Positions 1 through 8,828 of a DNA stretch of 64,000 bases are shown here, piece after piece. The DNA comes from an uncultured delta proteobacterium (GTDB lineage Bacteria; Myxococcota; Myxococcia; Myxococcales; 40CM-4-68-19): positions 310,001 to 374,000 of the forward strand of contig CAIWCD010000013.1 of NCBI GenBank assembly GCA_903911145.1, in the 5' to 3' direction. The first letter of the stretch is position 1. The number at the start of each line of letters is the position of its first letter. The position numbers were made by a program, and so were the translations under genes. The notes beneath the pieces were generated by a model. That model made no database searches, was not told the DNA's origin, and saw only the letters and a list, made by a program, of their open reading frames with translations.

Positions 1-1192
1 ACGAGAAGCGCACGTAGCTGCGAAAGCGCGACGCCCGCTTGGCGCGACGCTTTCCGGGATTCACGTCGAAGAATTCGCCGGGCACGCAGATCACCTTTCG
101 CTCAAGCGCAGCGCGGAAGAATTGCATTCCGTCATTCAGCGGCGGCGGCAGGTGGCTCAGGTTTCCCCAGACGTAGAAGGTCCCGTCGGGCGCGCGGTCG
201 GCGCGGATGCCGATGCGCTCGAGCGCGTCGAGCGTGCGCTGGCGCTTCTCGCGAAACACCGTGTGCGTCGCGTGCGTCTCGGCGACGACATAAGCATCTT
301 CGAGCAGCGGAATCGCCGCGCGCTGGAGAGGCCGGCTCCCGCCGCCGTCGAGGAAGCTGCCCGCGGAGGCAACCGCGTCAATCACCTGCCTCGGTCCGAC
401 CGTCCACGAGCAGCGCCAACCGGGATATCGCCAATTCTTGGTCAGCCCGTCGAAGATCACGATCGGGTCTTTATTCACGTCCTCGACATATCGCGCTGCG
501 CTCTCGACCGGTAACTGGCCCGGGCGCGCGCTCCAGATGTAATGCGAATAGAACTCATCGACGAGGAGCGAGCATTCCAATTCGCGCGCGGCGTGAACCC
601 ATCGCGCCATCTCCTCGCCTTGCACGAGCTTGCCCGTCGGGTTGCAAGGGTTCGACATCAATAGGGCCGATAGTCCGCGCCCCTGGATTTCCCGGCGGAG
701 ATCTTCGGACGAGAAGGCATATCCACGCTCACCGTCGAGCGCGATGGGAATGGCCGTGAACGCCTTGAAGACGTCCAATAGTTCCTCATATGCGGTGTAA
801 TCGGGGAGGAAATGGCCGAGGTTGATCTGGCCGAGCGCCGCAGCCGCGCGGGTCAGTGCAGAGCGACCGCCGCCGCAGATCGAGACGTTCTCCGCCGAAT
901 ATTGCGAGGGCAATCCCTTGCGATAGAGCCGATTGTAATGGCTCGCCACCGCCTCGCGCAGCTCCCAGATGCCCGGCACGGGCGCATACTCCTGGTCGTC
1001 CACGTCGACGGTGACGTGCTTTGTGCGCGCAGGCGCGCCGGGAAGATCGCCCGCCTCGGGCATGCCCTGACCGAGGTTGCTCCACGAGGGATCAGACGGC
1101 TTGTAGCCGCGGCGCGTCGCCTCCGTGGTGCAATAGATGACGCCGGTGCGCGGCACTTGTCGAAACGCGGGAATCGGCTGCAGCTCGTCCAT
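1..1192 (-). CDS. PLP-dependent aminotransferase, class I/II (3' truncated by window edge)
   Basis: A minus-strand frame is open from an ATG at 1192 to the left edge, giving 397 residues without a stop. It shows fold-type I aminotransferase landmarks: NPCNPTG at about 181-187, VDEFY near 211-215 holding the PLP-pyridine aspartate, and DGLTKNWRYPGWR around 248-260, whose lysine (about 252) should form the Schiff base. The visible end, RSYVRFS, resembles the substrate-carboxylate arginine motif, so only a few dozen residues are probably missing. Cytosolic amino-group transfer between an amino acid and a 2-oxo acid is the family role. The substrate cannot be read from sequence. It diverges from the histidine kinase gene across a spacer of about 120 bases. 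Confidence 0.88.
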   Translation of the reverse strand, partial: MDELQPIPAFRQVPRTGVIYCTTEATRRGYKPSDPSWSNLGQGMPEAGDLPGAPARTKHVTVDVDDQEYAPVPGIWELREAVASHYNRLYRKGLPSQYSAENVSICGGGRSALTRAAAALGQINLGHFLPDYTAYEELLDVFKAFTAIPIALDGERGYAFSSEDLRREIQGRGLSALLMSNPCNPTGKLVQGEEMARWVHAARELECSLLVDEFYSHYIWSARPGQLPVESAARYVEDVNKDPIVIFDGLTKNWRYPGWRCSWTVGPRQVIDAVASAGSFLDGGGSRPLQRAAIPLLEDAYVVAETHATHTVFREKRQRTLDALERIGIRADRAPDGTFYVWGNLSHLPPPLNDGMQFFRAALERKVICVPGEFFDVNPGKRRAKRASRFRSYVRFS

Positions 1193-1313
1193 CGGGCGAC
1201 GATATCAAACATCCAGCGCAGGCGACGCGGGATAGCGAGGGGGTCGCGACTGTCGGTCGCGCTGACAACGTTCGGTGCTGGCGCGTTTGCACTCCGTTGC
1301 GCACAATGCAGCC

Positions 1314-2657
1314 ATGTCCGCGATGACCTCCACGCCCTTCACGCCGAACACCACCTCGGTCGAGAGCAGGGGCGCACTTCTCCTGCAATGGTCGAGAGCG
1401 CGGGCAGACCGGGTGAAGCTGCCCGTGCTCTCGGCCTTCTTTGTCGCGACCCTGACGCTGCTCTCGATGGCCGGCTATCCGCGCGCGCGCATCGAGGCGC
1501 TCGCCGTCGTCTTCGGCATCTCCCTCATGGTCCAGGTCGCCCAGCTCGTCTGCATGCGAACGCGGATGGCGCCGCAGATGGCCTATGTCGACCACTTCTG
1601 GCACTTCGGCTTTCTCACCATCACACTCGCGCTGACGGGTGGCCTGCGCAGCCCGATGATCGTCGCGTTCCTCACGCCACTGATCGGCTCGCTGGTGATT
1701 TTCCGCCGTCCCCGCCCGACGCGCTTGATGGCGGGCCTGATGGCGGTCAGTTCGGTGGCGATGCTCCTCTTGCCGCAGGAGTGGTGGGGTCCGCCGATTC
1801 CGCAGCCGTACGCGACCTACCTGACGTTCAGCAACGTGGCCGTCTCGCTGGTGATCCTCTGGACGACGATGGCCACGCTGCTCAAGGCCTTTCGCGAGAA
1901 CTGGGTCGCGCTACTGCGCGCTCGCGAGGAGACGCTCGAGCAGGCGCAGGCGCGCGCGAAGGGTCTCGAGCAGGTCGGCAGCAAGGTGGCGCATGAGCTG
2001 AAGAACCCGCTCGCCGCCGTGAAGGGGCTCGTGCAGCTGCTCGGGCGCAGTCCCACGGCCGATGCGCGCGCGAAGGAGCGCCTCGCGGTCGTCGAGAGAG
2101 AAGTGGCGCGGATGGAGAAGATCCTCGCCGAGTACCTCTCGTTCTCCCGGCCTCTCGAGGATCTCAACGCGCAGGAGATCGAGATCTCCGACGTGGTCGG
2201 CGACGTGCTCGCGGTGCTCGAGGCCCGCGCGGAGGCGGCGCAAGTGACGCTTTCGCAAGAGGGCGGCGCGCACGTCTTCGCCGATCCGCGCAGACTGAAA
2301 GAAGCGCTGCTCAACCTCGTCGCCAATGCGGTCGAGTCCACGCCCAGCGGCGGCACGGTCGATGTCCGCGTCGAGCCGACGAGCGACTTCGGCGCGCAGA
2401 TCCGCGTGAAGGACAGCGGGCGGGGAATGCCTCCCGAGGTGCTCGCGCGCGTGGGCACGCCCTTCTTCACGACGAGGGAGAGCGGCACCGGACTCGGCGT
2501 CACACTCGCGCGCGCAGTCTTCACGCAGCACGGCGGCGAGCTTCGTTACGAGAGCAAGCCCGGCGTCGGCACCGTCGCCACCGCACTGTTGCCTCCGCGC
2601 GCACTCGAATGCGCCGGGCTGGGGGGATTCGATGGCGAAGCTGCTGCTGGTCGATGA
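1314..2657 (+). CDS. Membrane histidine kinase paired with NtrC-type regulator
   Basis: 447-residue sensor kinase. The N-terminal half has about six hydrophobic segments between residues 35 and 190 and no recognisable periplasmic or PAS domain, so the membrane part itself is probably the sensor. After a short coiled-coil linker (about 200-220) come the HisKA H-box VAHELKNPL (phospho-accepting His about 227), the N-box LLNLVANAVEST, and the ATP-lid motifs DSGRGM, PFFTT and GTGLGV. The ATG at 1314 is preferred; another in-frame ATG at 1275 would add 13 residues. The 3' end overlaps the regulator gene by 26 bases, so translation is probably coupled. The signal sensed is unknown. Confidence 0.9.
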   Translation: MSAMTSTPFTPNTTSVESRGALLLQWSRARADRVKLPVLSAFFVATLTLLSMAGYPRARIEALAVVFGISLMVQVAQLVCMRTRMAPQMAYVDHFWHFGFLTITLALTGGLRSPMIVAFLTPLIGSLVIFRRPRPTRLMAGLMAVSSVAMLLLPQEWWGPPIPQPYATYLTFSNVAVSLVILWTTMATLLKAFRENWVALLRAREETLEQAQARAKGLEQVGSKVAHELKNPLAAVKGLVQLLGRSPTADARAKERLAVVEREVARMEKILAEYLSFSRPLEDLNAQEIEISDVVGDVLAVLEARAEAAQVTLSQEGGAHVFADPRRLKEALLNLVANAVESTPSGGTVDVRVEPTSDFGAQIRVKDSGRGMPPEVLARVGTPFFTTRESGTGLGVTLARAVFTQHGGELRYESKPGVGTVATALLPPRALECAGLGGFDGEAAAGR

Positions 2658-4065
2658 CGAACCGGGAGTTCTCTTCACGCTCAAGGAGCTGCTCGAGGAG
2701 CGTGGTCACGCAACGGTGCTCGCGCGCTCGGCGGCTGAGGCGCTCACGAAGGCAGACGGCGTCGATGCGGTCGTGACCGATCTCTCGATGCCCGGCATGG
2801 ACGGCCTCGCGCTCTTGCGCGCGCTGCACGAGCGGGACGAGTCGCTGCCGATCATTCTGCTCACCGCGCACGGCTCGGAGAAGATCGCCGTCCGCGCGAT
2901 CAAGGACGGCGCCTACGACTACTGCACCAAGCCGTTCGACATCGACGAGATGGCGGCCGTGGTCGAGCGCGCGCTGGAGACCCACAGCTTGCGCGTCGAG
3001 AACCGGCGGCTCGCAGCGGAAAAGGCGATCGGGCGGCGCATCGTCGGAGAGTCGCCCGCGATGCGGCGCATTCTTGATGCCGCGGCGCGTATCGCGGCGA
3101 AGGACATCACGGTGCTGGTGCGCGGCGAGACGGGCACGGGCAAGGAGCTCGTGGCGTCGCTGCTGCACGCCCAGAGCCGTCGCGCGGACGAGCCGCTGGT
3201 GCGCTTCAACTGCGCCGCGATCCCCGGAGAGCTCGCCGAGGCCGAATTGTTTGGTCACGCGAAGGGCGCGTTCACGGGAGCCACTGCCGCGCGCGAGGGC
3301 TACTTCGCGCAGGCCGATGGCGGGACGCTGGTCCTCGACGAGGTCGGCGAGCTGACGGCAAGCGTGCAGGCGAAGCTCCTGCGCGCGCTGCAGGAGGGCG
3401 AGATCCAGCCGGTCGGCTCGGGACGCGTGCAGAAAGTCGACGTGCGCATCATCGCCTGCACCAATCGCGATCTCGCTGCCGAGGTGAAGCAGGGACGCTT
3501 TCGCGAAGATCTCTACTATCGGCTCGCGGTGGTCGAGTTGCTCGTGCCGCCTCTGCGGGAGCGGCGCGAGGACACCAGTGCGCTCGCCCGCGAGTTCCTG
3601 CGGCGATATGCGGAGCGGTTCGGCATCGACGGTGCCTCGCTTGCGCCCGCGCTGCTCACGCGCCTGGCCTCGATGGATTGGCCGGGCAACGTGCGGGAAC
3701 TCGAGAACACCGTGGCCCGCTTGCTCGCACTCTCTGGCGGAGGCGCGATCGGCGTCGACGCCCTCGAGCCGGGATCGCGCACACCCGCGCCAGTCAAGGC
3801 CGCGAGCGTTTCCGCAGAGGCGAGTGCCAGCACAGCGAACGACGCTTCGGATGTGAACGCCGGCTCCGACGACCCAGAGCCGCCCAACGGCGCACTCTCG
3901 CTGCGCGAGCAGGTCGAGACATTCGAGCGCGGCGTCATCACGCGAGCACTCAAGGCCGCCGCGGGCAACCAGAGCGAGGCAGCGCGGCGCCTCGGCACGT
4001 CACGCGTCACGCTGATCGACAAGATCAAGAAGTACAGTCTGCAGGGATACGGACTGCCCTCGTAG
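2632..4065 (+). CDS. Sigma-54-dependent response regulator (NtrC family)
   Basis: 477 residues in the order receiver, AAA+, Fis-type HTH. The receiver has the acidic pair DD at 8-9, phospho-acceptor Asp about 50 (VVTDLSMPG) and Lys about 100. The AAA+ domain has Walker A GETGTGKE (165-172), the sigma-54 contact loop GAFTGA (212-217) and Walker B GGTLVLDEV (about 230-238). The C-terminal helix-turn-helix contains QSEAARRLGTSRVTL. An Ala/Ser-rich linker of about 50 residues separates AAA+ from HTH. It should activate sigma-54 RNA polymerase when phosphorylated by the kinase encoded just upstream. Its target genes are not evident here; I saw no convincing -24/-12 promoter in the adjacent spacers. 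Confidence 0.95.
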   Translation: MAKLLLVDDEPGVLFTLKELLEERGHATVLARSAAEALTKADGVDAVVTDLSMPGMDGLALLRALHERDESLPIILLTAHGSEKIAVRAIKDGAYDYCTKPFDIDEMAAVVERALETHSLRVENRRLAAEKAIGRRIVGESPAMRRILDAAARIAAKDITVLVRGETGTGKELVASLLHAQSRRADEPLVRFNCAAIPGELAEAELFGHAKGAFTGATAAREGYFAQADGGTLVLDEVGELTASVQAKLLRALQEGEIQPVGSGRVQKVDVRIIACTNRDLAAEVKQGRFREDLYYRLAVVELLVPPLRERREDTSALAREFLRRYAERFGIDGASLAPALLTRLASMDWPGNVRELENTVARLLALSGGGAIGVDALEPGSRTPAPVKAASVSAEASASTANDASDVNAGSDDPEPPNGALSLREQVETFERGVITRALKAAAGNQSEAARRLGTSRVTLIDKIKKYSLQGYGLPS

Positions 4066-4102
4066 AGCGGCCGCTCGCGAGATCGTTGGTGTTCAAACGA
4101 TC
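4065..4102. terminator. Convergent gene-end inverted repeats (ntrC-like / recJ)
   Basis: Two dyads sit between the convergent stops. GAGCGGCCGCTC (4065-4076) is a perfect 12-bp palindrome starting in the regulator's TAG. GATCGTT...AACGATC (4081-4102) is a 7-bp stem with an 8-base loop. The second overlaps the recJ stop codon and is also a copy of the 15-bp repeat family. Neither is followed by a clear T tract, so a terminator role is inferred only from position. Confidence 0.4.
4085..4102 (+). repeat. 15-bp repeat family, copy A (straddles recJ stop)
   Basis: GTTGGTGTTCAAACGATC matches the family RTTGGYAYDCMAAVS followed by RTY. It lies in the gap between convergent genes and includes the recJ stop codon (TGA read at 4095-4093). 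Read on the plus strand it encodes VGVQTI, the same peptide pattern as the in-frame copies elsewhere in the window. Confidence 0.65.
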
Positions 4103-5922
4103 TCGGATTCGCGCACATCCTTCAGCTTCAGCTGCAGCCGCTGTGTGCCGCTCCAGCTGTCGACGCCGAGCTGGAACGCAGCATCGACCGCGGCGCCCGC
4201 CGGCAGCTTGCGATCGCCGAGACCAAATCCGATCGCGGCAAACGAGGGCGCCGCCTTCGTCGAGCCCGCCGCCAGCCGCAGCTTCAAGTGGCCCGGACCC
4301 GCGCCCCGCTTGTCCGGCAGCACGCGCGCCTCGCTGACATGAAGGCCTGCGCACGAGAAAACCGGCTCTGGGTTTCCCGCGCCGAAGGGCGCCAGACGCT
4401 GCAGCTCCTCAGCGAGCCCGAGATCGATCTCGCGGGCATCGAGGCGGGCGTCGATCTTCACGCGGGGTGCGAGCTGATCTTCGCTGAGCTGTGCAAGCGC
4501 ATCGCGCTCGAACGCCTGCGTGAACGCCTCGACGTTGCGCGCGTCGAGCGTGACTCCCGCTGCGTGTTTATGCCCGCCGAACTTCTGCAGATGTGCAGCG
4601 CAACGAGCGAGCGCGTCGTAGAGATGAAAGCCCTCGACGCTGCGTCCCGACCCCTTCGCGATTCCGTCGGCCACCGCGAGCACCAGCGCCGGCCGATGAA
4701 AGCGCTCGACCAGGCGGGCCGCGACAATCCCGACGACGCCAACGTGCCAGCCCTCCGCGCTCACCACCAGCGAACGCCGCGCGCCCGCGCCCAGCAAGGA
4801 CTCCGCGCGTTCGATCGCCTCGTTCGCGATCCGCCCTTGCAGCTCCTGTCGCTCCGCATTCGCGCGGTCGAGTTGCTCCGCGAGTTGGCGCGCCTCCGCC
4901 GCATCTTCGCTGAGCAGCAGCCGCACGCCGACCGACGCATCGTCGAGGCGACCGGCCGCATTGATGCGCGGCCCGAGCTTGAAGCCGACATCTCCCGCCG
5001 ACACCTCGCCGTGAAGCTGCGCGACCTGCTTGAGCGCAAGGATTCCCGGACGCGCGGCCAGAGAGAGTTCACGCAAGCCGTGATGCACGAGCACGCGATT
5101 GGGCCCCGCCAGCGGCACCACATCGGCCACGGTACCGAGCGCGACGAGGTCGAGCACCTCGCGCAGATTCGGCTCGGCGCGATTGGCGAACCAGCCCGCC
5201 TCGCGAAGCCGCTTGCGCAGCGCCATCAGGAGATGAAATGCGACGCCAACCGCCGCGAGTTCGCGCCCCGGGAACGTGCAGCCAGGCTGGTGCGGATTGA
5301 GGATCGCGACGGCGCGCGGCAGGTCCTCGGCGAGCTGCGAAGCGGTGTGGTGATCGATGACCACGACATCGAGCCCGAGCCTGGCTGCGCCATCGATCTC
5401 GTCGACGGCAGTGACTCCGCAATCGGCGCTGATGAGCAGCCGCGTCCCTCGCGCGACGAGCTTCTCGACCGCCGCGAGATTGAGTCCGTAGCCTTCGACC
5501 TGCCGATGCGGAATGTAGTAGTCGACGCGCGCGACCGCTCCTGGCAAGGCCGCGCGCGATTCGGCCGAACCGTTCCCCGTTCGCATGGGCGGAGCACACG
5601 CCGCAAATCGGCGCAGCATGGAGACGAGCAGCGCGGTGCTGGTCACGCCGTCGACGTCGTAGTCTCCGTAGATGCAGATCGCTTCCCGCTGCTCGAGCGC
5701 GCGCATCATCCGTGCGACGGCAGCGTCGATTCCCTTGAGACCGAACGGGTCGGGAAGCGACGAGAGGCTCGGCGCGAGGAATCGCTCGACCGCCGCCAGA
5801 TCGCGGATATTCCGCGCCCAGAGCGTCTGCGCGGTCGGGGTGCGCAAGCGGGCCGCGGACGCCAGCTGCGCAATGCCGGCGTCGCTCTCCTGATTCGTCT
5901 CCTGCTTTTCCACCCAGCGCAT
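4093..5922 (-). CDS. recJ: Single-stranded-DNA-specific exonuclease RecJ
   Basis: 609 residues, close to the usual RecJ length. RecJ is a 5'-to-3' single-strand DNA exonuclease of recombination and mismatch repair. DHH-family metal-binding motifs are present in order: YGDYDVDGVT (85-94), ADCGVT and VVIDHHTAS, followed by the DHHA1 motif GGHKHAAGVTL and a C-terminal OB-like segment. The ATG at 5922 has no clear Shine-Dalgarno sequence and is preceded within four bases by a hairpin. The gene converges with the NtrC-type regulator gene, and the YfhO-like pseudogene lies upstream on the same strand. Confidence 0.95.
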   Translation of the reverse strand: MRWVEKQETNQESDAGIAQLASAARLRTPTAQTLWARNIRDLAAVERFLAPSLSSLPDPFGLKGIDAAVARMMRALEQREAICIYGDYDVDGVTSTALLVSMLRRFAACAPPMRTGNGSAESRAALPGAVARVDYYIPHRQVEGYGLNLAAVEKLVARGTRLLISADCGVTAVDEIDGAARLGLDVVVIDHHTASQLAEDLPRAVAILNPHQPGCTFPGRELAAVGVAFHLLMALRKRLREAGWFANRAEPNLREVLDLVALGTVADVVPLAGPNRVLVHHGLRELSLAARPGILALKQVAQLHGEVSAGDVGFKLGPRINAAGRLDDASVGVRLLLSEDAAEARQLAEQLDRANAERQELQGRIANEAIERAESLLGAGARRSLVVSAEGWHVGVVGIVAARLVERFHRPALVLAVADGIAKGSGRSVEGFHLYDALARCAAHLQKFGGHKHAAGVTLDARNVEAFTQAFERDALAQLSEDQLAPRVKIDARLDAREIDLGLAEELQRLAPFGAGNPEPVFSCAGLHVSEARVLPDKRGAGPGHLKLRLAAGSTKAAPSFAAIGFGLGDRKLPAGAAVDAAFQLGVDSWSGTQRLQLKLKDVRESEIV

Positions 5923-5925
5923 GTG

Positions 5926-5946
5926 CCGACGTTGCTAGCACGTCGG
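5926..5946 (-). other. Hairpin immediately upstream of recJ start
   Basis: CCGACGT (5926-5932) and ACGTCGG (5940-5946) form a perfect 7-bp stem with a 7-base loop, three bases before the recJ ATG on the minus strand. It could end transcription from the upstream secF/YfhO unit or limit recJ translation. No T tract follows. Confidence 0.4.
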
Positions 5947-5992
5947 CCCGACACGAGACGGAGAAGTCGACGACTGAAGCGCGCAGACGGCC

Positions 5993-7514
5993 CTACGGAA
6001 TCTGCGCTCGCCTTCTCCTCGCAGCGACGAGCGCCACGGCAGCAAAGAGGACAAAGCTGGCCGCGCTGATTCGCTGACCAGCGCGCAGCCCTGGCGCTGC
6101 GTAGAGGAATTCGACTTGATGACGCCCCTGCGGCACGGCGCAAGAGCGCAAGACGCCGTCGGCACTGAGCACGGCCGTCTCTCGGCCATCGACGAATGCG
6201 CGCCATCCGGGCAGCGCCGTCTCGGTCAGGATGAGCAGCGACGCAGAAGGCGTGTCGACGGCGAATGCGAGCTTCTCTCTCTCGAACAGCTGCGGCGAGA
6301 CAGTCCCCTCGGCAGCAGAGGCGCCCGCACCGATCGAAGCAAATTGCGGCGCGCGTGCGAGCTCGGCGCACGACGATGCGCGCGCGATCTCGGGAGGCAG
6401 GAGTGCCGCGTCCTGCGCGGCGAGCGAGAGCGGCACGATCAGCTTCTCGGGAAACCGCACGATTCGCAGCGGAGGCATCGTGCGCCAGAGCAGACTCGCG
6501 AGCGGCAGATACCGACCCAGCGCGATCGTGGCGAAGAGCGCCGAGAGCGCCAGCAGCGGCCAGAATCGTCGCGCATTCCGGGTGCGCAATCCATAGATCG
6601 CAAGGAGGAGCGCGCCTGCGCCGAGGTAGATCTCCTGCACATAGGGCTGGTCGGAGGGTGGAAGCAGCCACGACGGCGCGCCCGGACCGTCGATGTCACC
6701 GGTGAAGAACGGCAGCGCCTCGGCAAGCGGAATGCCCTTGCCGCGCGAAGAGTCCGAGAGAAAGCGCGACGAAGGCAGAAGTTGGATCGCGCTGAGGCCC
6801 GCGCCCAGCAAGGCCGCGAGCATGAATCGCGCGGACGACAGTCCGAGCGCGACGAGTGTCGAGGCTCCCGACGTGGACCCAGCCGAGCTTGTTGGTGGTG
6901 CATCAAGAACAGGGGAGCGCTCGTCGCGGATCGCGCAGGATTCAGAGAGCGCGAGCAGGCCCGCGATCAAGAATCCGCAGGCGCCAATCTCGGGCTCCCG
7001 GCAAGAAACTGCAGCGCGCCCGCGACGGAGCAGAGCAGCAGTGCTCCCACTTTCCGTTCGCGCCCGAGGCGTGCACCAGCGGCGCAGAGCCAGGGCAGCG
7101 TGCAGCTCGCGACCGCTTGCCCCGAGAGCAGAAACGAGACGGTCGGTCCGCTCCACGCGAACAGAAGACCGCACACCAGCGCCCCTGCGTGACTCAAGCC
7201 CAGCGACCGGCCGAGCGCGCGGGCGCCATACGCGGCGAGCACGGCGCAGGCCAGGGAGAATGCGCCAAACCCCCAGGGCAAAGGGAGCAGTTCGGTCAGC
7301 AGAGAGAGCGGATGGAAGACATTGAAGTTGGGGTCCGCGAGCAGCGGCAGGCCACCGAACTCGAACGGATTCCACTCGGGCAACCGGCCGCCGCGCAGCG
7401 ACTCGGCGATCAATGCTTTGTGCGGCCGAAGAACAACTGCGGGGCGAACCAGATCGTCGCGGGAAGCCAGAGCGCAAGATGCGTCCGCGCGTCCCGCAGC
7501 GACCAGCGCCCCAT
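5993..7514 (-). pseudogene. YfhO-like integral membrane protein, split by two -1 frameshifts
   Basis: The coding signal runs through three frames. Frame 1 starts at the ATG at 7514 (MGRWSLRDARTHLALWLPA) and stops just after FFGRTKH at about 7414. Frame 2 carries the family signature GGRLPEWNPFEFGGLP and several membrane segments, and ends near FLAGSPRLAPADS at about 6967. Frame 3 resumes with EPEIGACGFLIAGLLAL and continues to the stop at 5993. Restoring one base near 7415 (AAG to AAGG) and one near 7003 (GGG to GGGG) gives one continuous polytopic protein of about 507 residues with the WNPFxFGG motif of YfhO/GT-C-like membrane proteins. It lies seven bases after the secF stop. Both lesions look like single G losses, so homopolymer sequencing error is as likely as true decay. 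Confidence 0.75.
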
Positions 7515-7521
7515 CGTGCTG

Positions 7522-8754
7522 CTAGCGCGCGGGAGCTGCTGCGCCGGACGGCTTGCTTCCGCCGCCCCTGTTCGACTTCGGCTTCGCCGCCTCGACCGCC
7601 TTGCGCTGGTTCCAGTACTCCTCGAGCCAGATGGTCATCGGGCTCGCGATGTACCAGGTCGAATAGGTGCCCGAGATGATGCCGACGAGCATCGCAGCGG
7701 CGAAGTCCCAGATCGTGCCGACGCCGAAGACGAGCAGACCCACGAGCGAGAGCGCGGTCGCGCCCGAGGTGAGAATCGTGCGGCCGAGCATCTCGTTGAT
7801 GCTGAGGTTGACGAGCTCCTTGAGCCCCTTGCCCTTGAAGCGCAGGTTGTTCTCACGGATGCGGTCGTAGACGACGATCGTGTCGTTCACCGAGTAGCCG
7901 ACGACCGTGAGGATGACGGTCACCGAGGTGAGGTTGAACTCGTGCCGGCTGACGACGAAGAAGCCCAGCGTGACGATCGCGTCGTGGATGAGGGCGATGA
8001 CAACGCCCGGCGAGAAGCGGAAGTCGAAGCGCAGGCCGACGTAGAGGAGGATCATCAGCATCGCGTAGACGATGGCCGCGATGCCGTCCTTGCGCAGCTG
8101 CTGGCCGACCTGGGGACCAACGTACTCGGTGCGCACGACCTCCACCGCGTCCTGCCCGCCGAACTTCTCGCGCAGCGTCGCGCCGATCTTGTCGCCCGGC
8201 CCCTGCGCGATGAGCGAATACTCGCGGTCCTGGCCATCGCGCGCGGAGAGCGTACGAACGTCTTTGATGGTGAGCCCGGCCTTCTCTGCAGCCGCCTTGA
8301 GCGCCCCCTCGGCAACGTTCTGCTTGAAACTGAAGTCGAGCTTGTCACCGACCTCGGGATCGAAGCGAAAGCTGGTCGGCTGCGCGGAGGCCAGGTCGCC
8401 CTGCACTGCAGCCTTGACCGCGTCGGCCTTCTCGCGCGTCAAGAGAGAGATGCGCTCGACGCGGATGAGGAAGTCGTGCTTCTCGGTCGCGTCGACCTGC
8501 TGAACGGTCGGCTCACCGAAGCCCAGCTTCGAGATCTCCTCACGCAGTGCCGTCGCGTCGACCGCCTGCTTGAAGCGGATCTCCAGCTCGGTGCCACCGG
8601 CGAAATCGATGCCGTAGTTGAGTCTCGGCCAGACCGCCGCCCCGAGCAGAATGAGGATGTTGATGACGATCGAGACCGTCACCGCGATGCGGCGATACTT
8701 GACGAAGTCGTACGTGGTGCCCGGCTTGATCAACTCGACGAACTTCAGCTCCAT
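7522..8754 (-). CDS. secF: Protein translocase subunit SecF
   Basis: 410-residue SecF, which with SecD uses proton motive force to help translocation through SecYEG. Near the N-terminus it shows a membrane segment and YGIDFAGGTELEIRF, the usual (D)FxGG signature. The C-terminal SSD/RND-type membrane domain includes TVVGYSVNDTIVVYDRIRE and FGVGTIWDFAAAMLVGIISG. A periplasmic segment of about 150 residues is larger than in E. coli SecF (323 residues). The start at 8754 has AAGGA about eight bases upstream. It follows secD after a 74-base spacer that holds an AT-rich repeat. Confidence 0.97.
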   Translation of the reverse strand: MELKFVELIKPGTTYDFVKYRRIAVTVSIVINILILLGAAVWPRLNYGIDFAGGTELEIRFKQAVDATALREEISKLGFGEPTVQQVDATEKHDFLIRVERISLLTREKADAVKAAVQGDLASAQPTSFRFDPEVGDKLDFSFKQNVAEGALKAAAEKAGLTIKDVRTLSARDGQDREYSLIAQGPGDKIGATLREKFGGQDAVEVVRTEYVGPQVGQQLRKDGIAAIVYAMLMILLYVGLRFDFRFSPGVVIALIHDAIVTLGFFVVSRHEFNLTSVTVILTVVGYSVNDTIVVYDRIRENNLRFKGKGLKELVNLSINEMLGRTILTSGATALSLVGLLVFGVGTIWDFAAAMLVGIISGTYSTWYIASPMTIWLEEYWNQRKAVEAAKPKSNRGGGSKPSGAAAPAR

Positions 8755-8769
8755 GGAGGCATCCTTCGC

Positions 8770-8813
8770 TTACCGAAACTTATCGATTTACAAACTTCAG
8801 AATTATCGAATCC
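8770..8813 (-). repeat. AT-rich repeat upstream of secF (second repeat family)
   Basis: The block 8770-8788, read on the minus strand, is AATCGATAAGTTTCGGTAA. It matches AATCGATAATTTTCGACAA upstream of fadJ (35721-35739) at 16 of 19 bases. A further AATTATCGAATC (8801-8812) resembles AATTATCGATTC at 35729-35740. Both copies end 15-20 bases before a start codon. The A+T content stands out sharply from the flanking coding sequence. Confidence 0.6.
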
Positions 8814-8828
8814 CGAACGGCCTGCGGA

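Noticed and set aside
4288-6069. Long plus-strand open frame opposite recJ (about 590 codons)
   Set aside because: It is antisense to a gene with all RecJ motifs, has an Arg/Glu-rich shadow composition typical of GC-rich antisense frames, and shows no domain.
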